Source: Halocynthiibacter namhaensis (GTDB taxonomy: Bacteria > Pseudomonadota > Alphaproteobacteria > Rhodobacterales > Rhodobacteraceae). From it: a stretch of DNA of 46,245 nt. A program made the translations under genes and the position numbers. The notes under the pieces were generated by a model that saw only the letters and a program-made list of their open reading frames with translations, searched no databases and was not told the DNA's origin. Positions 42,013 to 46,245 of this stretch are shown here, one piece after another; position 1 is the stretch's first letter, and every line of letters starts with the position of its first letter. The DNA lies in contig NZ_JWIF01000023.1 of NCBI RefSeq assembly GCF_000812685.1, positions 1 to 46,245 on the forward strand, read 5' to 3'.

Positions 42013-42855
42013 TCAATCTTTACAACGCGCCGCCAAGTAAGACACAAAACTTGAACATGCCCCCAACATGAAGAGTGCATCAACCTCATCTACATTTGCG
42101 GTATCTTCAAATACTTTTGCATGCCTCACGCCGTCTTCATCATTGGTATAACCATACAGTGAAGAGAACGCATTTTTCAAACCACCATGAATCGGCCAGT
42201 CGCGTTCAATTGCCTTCAAGGCGTCACCGAGCGTTTTCGCTCCAGGATGTATTTTCTTTGCGATAGACTCCACTGCGTGAATACTCTCACGTACAGATCC
42301 GGCCCAATCTCCACCCTTCAGTTCTGCACCCGCAGAAACAAGATGGCTCCGCGCAGCATCGGCGCCGCTACCTTCTGCGTCAGACAGCGCCGCCATAAAG
42401 GCGTCAGCCTGTTGGGGCGTGCCGACAGCAACAATCTGATTATCAACAACACGATACGCAGAGCGAGACTGTATGAATACCTGCGATATCTCACCCTTCA
42501 ACGTCGAACTACAGCTTGAACTACGCAATAAAAATTCGATGAAATCAAACAGCCGGTAGAATGAAAACTTCGCGGTCGCAGCTTGGAACGTCTCTTTCCA
42601 GAGGTGCACATCGGGCTTGTACGTCGCAATGCTCCATCCAAAAAACAGCACATGCATATCACGGGTTACACGCTCCCAATCTGACTGGAAGTAGATATTA
42701 ATACCGTTCCAGCCACACTCTCGTGCTATTTCCAGATCAATATAATAGTGGAGTATCCGTCGAAACTCGCCAGACACCTCTCCGAGTTTTAATTGAGGTG
42801 GTATTTCCTCAAATCCATGCCGTTGTGAGAATGGCACATATGCTTCGCCCGTCAT
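42013..42855 (-). CDS. AbiJ-like (AbiJ-NTD4 type) protein inserted in the S10 operon
   Basis: 280 residues, no signal or membrane segment. The N-terminus FSQRHGFEEIPPQLKLGEVSG resembles the AbiJ N-terminal domain 4 family. The C-terminal domain (about 165-280) has the family pattern: AGAELKGGDWAGSVRESIHAVESIAKK, KTLGDALKAIE, LKNAFSSLYGYTNDEDGVRHA and MLGACSSFVSYL. AbiJ was named from lactococcal abortive infection; these domains are seen in putative phage-defence proteins and are predicted to be HEPN-like RNA-acting. Catalysis here is not proven. AAGGA lies nine bases before the ATG. It sits between rplW and rplB in the same direction. It may also be an ordinary regulatory or housekeeping homologue. 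Confidence 0.7.
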   Translation of the reverse strand: MTGEAYVPFSQRHGFEEIPPQLKLGEVSGEFRRILHYYIDLEIARECGWNGINIYFQSDWERVTRDMHVLFFGWSIATYKPDVHLWKETFQAATAKFSFYRLFDFIEFLLRSSSCSSTLKGEISQVFIQSRSAYRVVDNQIVAVGTPQQADAFMAALSDAEGSGADAARSHLVSAGAELKGGDWAGSVRESIHAVESIAKKIHPGAKTLGDALKAIERDWPIHGGLKNAFSSLYGYTNDEDGVRHAKVFEDTANVDEVDALFMLGACSSFVSYLAARCKD

Positions 42856-42927
42856 GAAAATCGTCCTTAGATATCTAAATGTCGGCAGCTTATTCTTTGC
42901 CCCATGCGATATCTACCACAAACAACA

Positions 42928-42956
42928 AAACCCCCCGCCTTGCGGCGAGGGGTTTC
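42928..42956 (-). terminator. Rho-independent terminator after rplW
   Basis: CCCCCCGCC (42932-42940) pairs with GGCGAGGGG (42945-42953) with one mismatch, flanked by AAAA and TTT. On the minus strand it lies 27 bases after the rplW stop and ends in a run of T. It should stop most transcripts from the rpsJ-rplC-rplD-rplW unit before they reach the AbiJ-like gene. Coordinates approximate by a few bases. Confidence 0.75.
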
Positions 42957-42979
42957 AATTTTTTCACAAAAATTTCGAC

Positions 42980-43276
42980 TTACAGTCCGGTGGACACGTC
43001 GATTGTGTTGCCCTCTTCAAGGGTAACATATGCTTTTTTGACGTCTTTACGACGGCCAGGCATACCCTTGAAGCGTTTGGTTTTACCCTTAGTGATGGAA
43101 GTGTTAACCGCCTTCACCTTCACACCAAAGAGAGCTTCAACAGCTTCTTTGATCTGTGGTTTGTTGCTGTCGATCGCAACTTCGAAAACAACCGCACCAT
43201 TTTCAGATGCCATAGTTGCCTTCTCAGTGATGATCGGCTTGCGTATTACGTCGTAGTGTTCTGCTTTAGCACTCAT
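42980..43276 (-). CDS. rplW: 50S ribosomal protein L23
   Basis: 98 residues at the exit-tunnel rim, where SRP and trigger factor dock; matches L23 ([36 protein letters not shown]). The ATG overlaps the rplD stop by four bases. The next gene downstream is not rplB but the AbiJ-like gene. Confidence 0.97.
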   Translation of the reverse strand: MSAKAEHYDVIRKPIITEKATMASENGAVVFEVAIDSNKPQIKEAVEALFGVKVKAVNTSITKGKTKRFKGMPGRRKDVKKAYVTLEEGNTIDVSTGL

Positions 43277-43890
43277 TTCAAACGAGCCTCCAGAGCTTCA
43301 ACACCTGCTTTAGTGATCACAAGTGTATCACGTTTCAGGATGTCGTATACGTTTGCACCCATAGTTGGCAGAACATCGAGTCCGTCAATGTTGCGCGCAG
43401 CCTGAGCGAAATCTTCGCTTACAGATGCACCATCGATGATCAATGCACGTTTCCAACCAAGATCCTTGACTTGCTTCGCCAGAGCAGCAGTTTTGCCACC
43501 TGTATCAGCATTGTCGATCACAACCAGTTCACCAGCTTTCAGCTTAGCAGACAAAGCGTGACGCAGACCCAAAGCGCGGAACTTTTTGGTCAGGTCGTGG
43601 CCATGGCTACGAACAACTGGGCCTTTGTAAACACCACCACCGCGGAAGATTGGCGCAGAGCGAGCACCGTGGCGTGCGCCACCAGTGCCTTTTTGGCGAT
43701 AGATCTTCTTGGTAGAGTACTTAACTTCGGAACGGGTCTTCACTTTGTGAGTACCAGCTTGCGCGTTGTTGCGCTGCCAGCGAACCACACGGTGCAGAAT
43801 GTCTGCGCGTGGCTCAAGACCAAACAGTGCTTCGTCCAAATCAATGGACCCAGCAGCGCCGCCGTCGAGTTTGATTACATCAAGTTTCAT
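43273..43890 (-). CDS. rplD: 50S ribosomal protein L4
   Basis: 205 residues, L4 fold with the tunnel-reaching loop ([20 protein letters not shown] at about 58-77). In E. coli L4 represses its own S10 operon; no such leader structure was found here and this feedback is not general in alphaproteobacteria. Overlaps rplC and rplW by four bases each. Confidence 0.97.
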   Translation of the reverse strand: MKLDVIKLDGGAAGSIDLDEALFGLEPRADILHRVVRWQRNNAQAGTHKVKTRSEVKYSTKKIYRQKGTGGARHGARSAPIFRGGGVYKGPVVRSHGHDLTKKFRALGLRHALSAKLKAGELVVIDNADTGGKTAALAKQVKDLGWKRALIIDGASVSEDFAQAARNIDGLDVLPTMGANVYDILKRDTLVITKAGVEALEARLK

Positions 43891-44603
43891 TCTTCAGCAC
43901 CCCCTTCAGAGGCTTCAGCCGGAGCCGCAGCGGACTTCAGTGCAGCCGGGAAAGGCAGACCTTCCGGAGCTTTCTTTTTCACAGCGTCTTTAACTGTGAC
44001 CCAGCCACCTTTGGAACCAGGAACGGCGCCTTTGATGAACACGAGACCACGGTCAGCGTCTGTACGAACAACTTCAAGGTTCTGAGTAGTGATACGGGCA
44101 GCACCCATATGACCAGCCATTTTCTTACCTTTGAAAACTTTGCCCGGATCCTGACACTGGCCTGTTGAGCCGTGTGAACGGTGAGAGATAGACACACCGT
44201 GTGTCGCACGCAAACCGCCAAAGTTGTGACGCTTCATAGCACCCTGAAAACCTTTACCAATGGAGGTACCGGAAACGTCTACTTTTTGGCCTTCAAGGAA
44301 GTGCTCAGCAGAGATTTCAGCGCCAACATTGATCAATGCGTCTTCAGACACACGGAATTCAACGATTTTGCGTTTTGGGGCAACGTTTGCAGCTGCAAAG
44401 TGACCGCGCATCGCTTTTGATGTGCGTTTCGCTTTTGCAGAACCAGCGCCGAGTTGAACAGCCGTATAGCCGTCTTTGTCAGCGGTACGGTTTGCAACAA
44501 CCTGCAGGCCGTCGAGATGAAGAACAGTAACAGGGATCTGTTTGCCGTCTTCCATGAAAAGGCGGGTCATGCCAACCTTTTTAGCGATAATACCAGAGCG
44601 CAT
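43887..44603 (-). CDS. rplC: 50S ribosomal protein L3
   Basis: 238 residues matching L3 ([57 protein letters not shown]). The extended Ala-rich acidic C-terminus ([19 protein letters not shown]) is common in alphaproteobacterial L3. It follows rpsJ by 14 bases. Confidence 0.97.
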   Translation of the reverse strand: MRSGIIAKKVGMTRLFMEDGKQIPVTVLHLDGLQVVANRTADKDGYTAVQLGAGSAKAKRTSKAMRGHFAAANVAPKRKIVEFRVSEDALINVGAEISAEHFLEGQKVDVSGTSIGKGFQGAMKRHNFGGLRATHGVSISHRSHGSTGQCQDPGKVFKGKKMAGHMGAARITTQNLEVVRTDADRGLVFIKGAVPGSKGGWVTVKDAVKKKAPEGLPFPAALKSAAAPAEASEGGAEE

Positions 44604-44617
44604 ATTCTATACCCTCC

Positions 44618-44926
44618 TTAAACCGAGATCTGTACGTCAACGCCAGCAGCGAGGTCGAGCTTCATCAGCGCGTCAACAGTCTGTGGTGTTGGGTCAACAA
44701 TGTCTAAAAGACGCTTGTGTGTACGGATTTCGAACTGATCGCGAGATTTCTTATCAACGTGTGGGCCACGAAGAACAGTGAATTTTTCGATCTTGTTTGG
44801 CAACGGAATCGGGCCACGAACCTGAGCGCCTGTGCGCTTGGCTGTGTTTACGATTTCCTGAGTAGATGCATCAAGCACCCGGAAATCGAATGCCTTGAGC
44901 CGGATGCGAATATTTTGACTTGCCAT
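44618..44926 (-). CDS. rpsJ: 30S ribosomal protein S10 (NusE)
   Basis: 102 residues: [20 protein letters not shown] start and [20 protein letters not shown] core. S10 also serves in transcription antitermination as NusE. The ATG at 44926 is preferred over an upstream frame extension to 44992 with no family match. First gene of the S10 cluster; tuf lies beyond an unknown membrane-protein gene. Confidence 0.98.
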   Translation of the reverse strand: MASQNIRIRLKAFDFRVLDASTQEIVNTAKRTGAQVRGPIPLPNKIEKFTVLRGPHVDKKSRDQFEIRTHKRLLDIVDPTPQTVDALMKLDLAAGVDVQISV

Positions 44927-45048
44927 TATAGTTGGCCTTTCGCGGCTGTAAGCCGGTTGAGAGGTCGAGATCACATCATTGTGCCCCCACATCGAACCTT
45001 TAGAGAGAATCGAATCCCCTCAACGTCCACATAAATGCGAACTTGCGC

Positions 45049-45078
45049 GATATACGAGGGAAACGGACGTCATAGCAA
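45049..45078 (-). promoter_or_regulatory. Candidate promoter for rpsJ
   Basis: On the minus strand TTGCTA (45073-45078) and TATATC (45049-45054) are 18 bases apart, about 120 bases before the rpsJ ATG. The leader between contains no obvious riboregulator. The match to consensus is moderate (four of six in each box). Confidence 0.4.
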
Positions 45079-45098
45079 GAGGGAAAGTTTAAAAGTCG

Positions 45099-45788
45099 CT
45101 ACTGCCCCCTCAAGCGTCCACGATAGTCGACCACTAGCGCGATGAGGGACAGTGCCCATAGCGCAGCTATAACCGCGACAAACTTTGCCAGAAAACTAAA
45201 ATCTTTAGCGTAATTTTCTCGCCGATCTCCCGCCCATGCCGCGAAGAACCTTGGCTCTGAGGTCATGTCGATACCCAGCGAAGCGACGTCTCGCATAAAT
45301 TCATCCGTATCTGTAATGCCTGAATAAATGTCACCACGAAACACTATGACGCCACTCTCATCAATGTGGTTATCATACCACATCCTCAATTCAGCATCCG
45401 ACATAAACGGCAGCGTGACGACTCCCGTCAGCTTATCTGATCCAACACCAGACAAGAGAAGTACAATCTGTCCAGCCAATCCGTATTCTAGTACGTTCTC
45501 ACCATCGACCTCAGCACGAACATAGACTTCCTTTGATCCCACAATGTCAGCCACAGCATTAAACGCGTCAAGCTCCGTTGGCACGACCTGAGCTGCCGGT
45601 AGTCTATTTGTGAGGTTAATGTCGCTCCATAGACCTCGGGCATTATTAAACAATGCTACGGAAAGAAATGCGAACACCACGAACAGTACGATCTTGCGCG
45701 CTTGAGAAGGCCGAGGGGTTGATCGCCCTCGGTATATTCGCCCTACCGCAAGCACAGAAAATATCATCAGCAGCACAATCCAAAACAT
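45099..45788 (-). CDS. Unknown membrane protein between tuf and rpsJ
   Basis: 229 residues with two N-terminal transmembrane helices (about 1-18 and 33-50), a soluble, probably periplasmic domain (about 55-192; DNHIDESGVIVFRGDIYSGI, DVASLGIDMTSEPRFFAAW) and one helix near the C-terminus (about 198-220, FLAKFVAVIAALWALSLIAL). I do not recognise the family. The ATG at 45788 is chosen over a TTG at 45803; the ribosome binding site (GGTGA) is modest. It is co-directional with tuf and rpsJ, behind the tuf terminator, so it is probably transcribed on its own or not strongly. Confidence 0.6.
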   Translation of the reverse strand: MFWIVLLMIFSVLAVGRIYRGRSTPRPSQARKIVLFVVFAFLSVALFNNARGLWSDINLTNRLPAAQVVPTELDAFNAVADIVGSKEVYVRAEVDGENVLEYGLAGQIVLLLSGVGSDKLTGVVTLPFMSDAELRMWYDNHIDESGVIVFRGDIYSGITDTDEFMRDVASLGIDMTSEPRFFAAWAGDRRENYAKDFSFLAKFVAVIAALWALSLIALVVDYRGRLRGQ

Positions 45789-45924
45789 CAAGTCACCATC
45801 CAAATTTAACTGATCATATTATGCTCCCGACCGAGCGAAAATGACAACCGGCTTGATAGGAGATTTTACTGTTTTCTTCGCCTGCGCAGCCGTATTTGAT
45901 TGTGCCAAAGCCTGGTGCCCCAAC

Positions 45925-45954
45925 AAAAAGGCCGCCCAGTTGGGCGGCCTTTTC
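45925..45954 (-). terminator. Rho-independent terminator after tuf
   Basis: AGGCCGCCCA (45929-45938) and TGGGCGGCCT (45941-45950) form a perfect 10-bp stem, flanked by AAAA on the left and TTT on the right. On the minus strand it follows the tuf stop by about 48 bases with a T run (AAAAA at 45925-45929 on the + strand), so transcription of tuf should end before the unknown gene and rpsJ. Confidence 0.88.
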
Positions 45955-45997
45955 TTTTGATCAAACCGAAGTTCGAATTCCTTACGGAAGTTCGACC

Positions 45998-46245
45998 TTA
46001 CTCTTTGATTTCGGAAACAACACCGGAACCAACTGTGCGGCCACCTTCGCGGATCGCGAAGCGCAGGCCGGTTTCCATCGCGATTGGCGCGATGAGTTCA
46101 GCTGACAGTTTCAAGTTGTCGCCTGGCATAACCATCTCGGTGCCCTCAGGAAGGATCACTGTGCCGGTGACGTCAGTTGTACGGAAGTAGAACTGTGGAC
46201 GGTAGTTCGCGAAGAATGGTGTGTGACGACCACCTTCATCTTTGG
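45998..46245 (-). CDS. tuf: Elongation factor Tu, C-terminal part (partial at window end)
   Basis: The minus-strand frame, open to the window end, encodes about 80 residues of the EF-Tu C-terminal domain ([55 protein letters not shown]) with a TAA at 45998-46000. EF-Tu delivers aminoacyl-tRNA to the ribosome. The remainder lies beyond the window. In many Rhodobacteraceae tuf directly precedes rpsJ. Confidence 0.97.
   Translation of the reverse strand, partial: KDEGGRHTPFFANYRPQFYFRTTDVTGTVILPEGTEMVMPGDNLKLSAELIAPIAMETGLRFAIREGGRTVGSGVVSEIKE

Noticed and set aside
1-46245. CRISPR array or cas genes
   Set aside because: No regular long repeat with unique spacers and no Cas-like protein was seen. 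The 11-bp periodic repeat at 910-949 is far too short.

Overview
The window looks like chromosomal DNA of a marine alphaproteobacterium of the family Rhodobacteraceae (Roseobacter group). The evidence is gene content and order: the rpmH-rnpA-yidD-ttcA-yidC-MOSC-engB-argB block, a membrane-bound PuuD urate hydroxylase with a fused cytochrome c, the DUF2927 lipoprotein, the tail-protein families of Rhodobacteraceae prophages, and moderate GC with an alphaproteobacterial protein style. This placement is by recognition, not by a search.

Layout. 1-263: right end of an IS3-family element that has cut off the 5' part of an unidentified gene; its 3' remnant overlaps a MAPEG gene, which precedes lpdA. 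2475-5827: a TerB-like membrane protein, tadA (convergent), rluB and a secreted SGNH hydrolase. 5923-12958: a same-strand run of envelope or metal-stress families (TerC, a tiny membrane protein, XpaC-like, TelA, DUF2927 lipoprotein, SPFH-GYF protein, cytochrome b561, zinc-ribbon membrane protein). 12968-15383: dtd, a PhnA-domain protein (convergent) and an NCS2 uracil/xanthine permease. 15515-20726: the glycine cleavage operon gcvT-gcvH-gcvP on the minus strand, divergent from an XRE-cupin regulator, with two similar palindromic sites between them. 20801-29133: a peptidoglycan-binding protein and then the long minus-strand rpmH-to-argB cluster, carrying an EAL phosphodiesterase between ttcA and yidC. 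29488-33033: a TVP38 membrane protein, a MerA-like flavin disulfide reductase and a sensor histidine kinase. 33092-33168: tRNA-Met. About 33180-35480: an island with phage tail-gene remnants, an AT-rich gene of unknown function and a small orphan gene, bounded by an 11-bp inverted repeat. 35521-38977: LysR regulator, puuD and an AbrB-family membrane protein. 39106-46245: minus-strand ribosomal protein genes rplP-rpsC-rplV-rpsS-rplB, then rplW-rplD-rplC-rpsJ, then the 3' end of tuf.

The most unusual feature is the ribosomal region. The tuf-S10 cluster is broken at three places. An unknown membrane protein sits between tuf and rpsJ, with a terminator behind tuf. An AbiJ-like (abortive-infection family) gene sits between rplW and rplB, in the same direction, with a hairpin terminator just after rplW and a possible promoter before rplB. 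A bidirectional terminator and a convergent gene follow rplP where rpmC would normally come. Second in interest are the TerC/XpaC/TelA/SPFH/zinc-ribbon neighbourhood, the tandem operators of the gcv-XRE intergenic region, and the unknown AT-rich gene in the phage-remnant island.

All functional assignments come from reading motifs and family resemblance; no database search was run.
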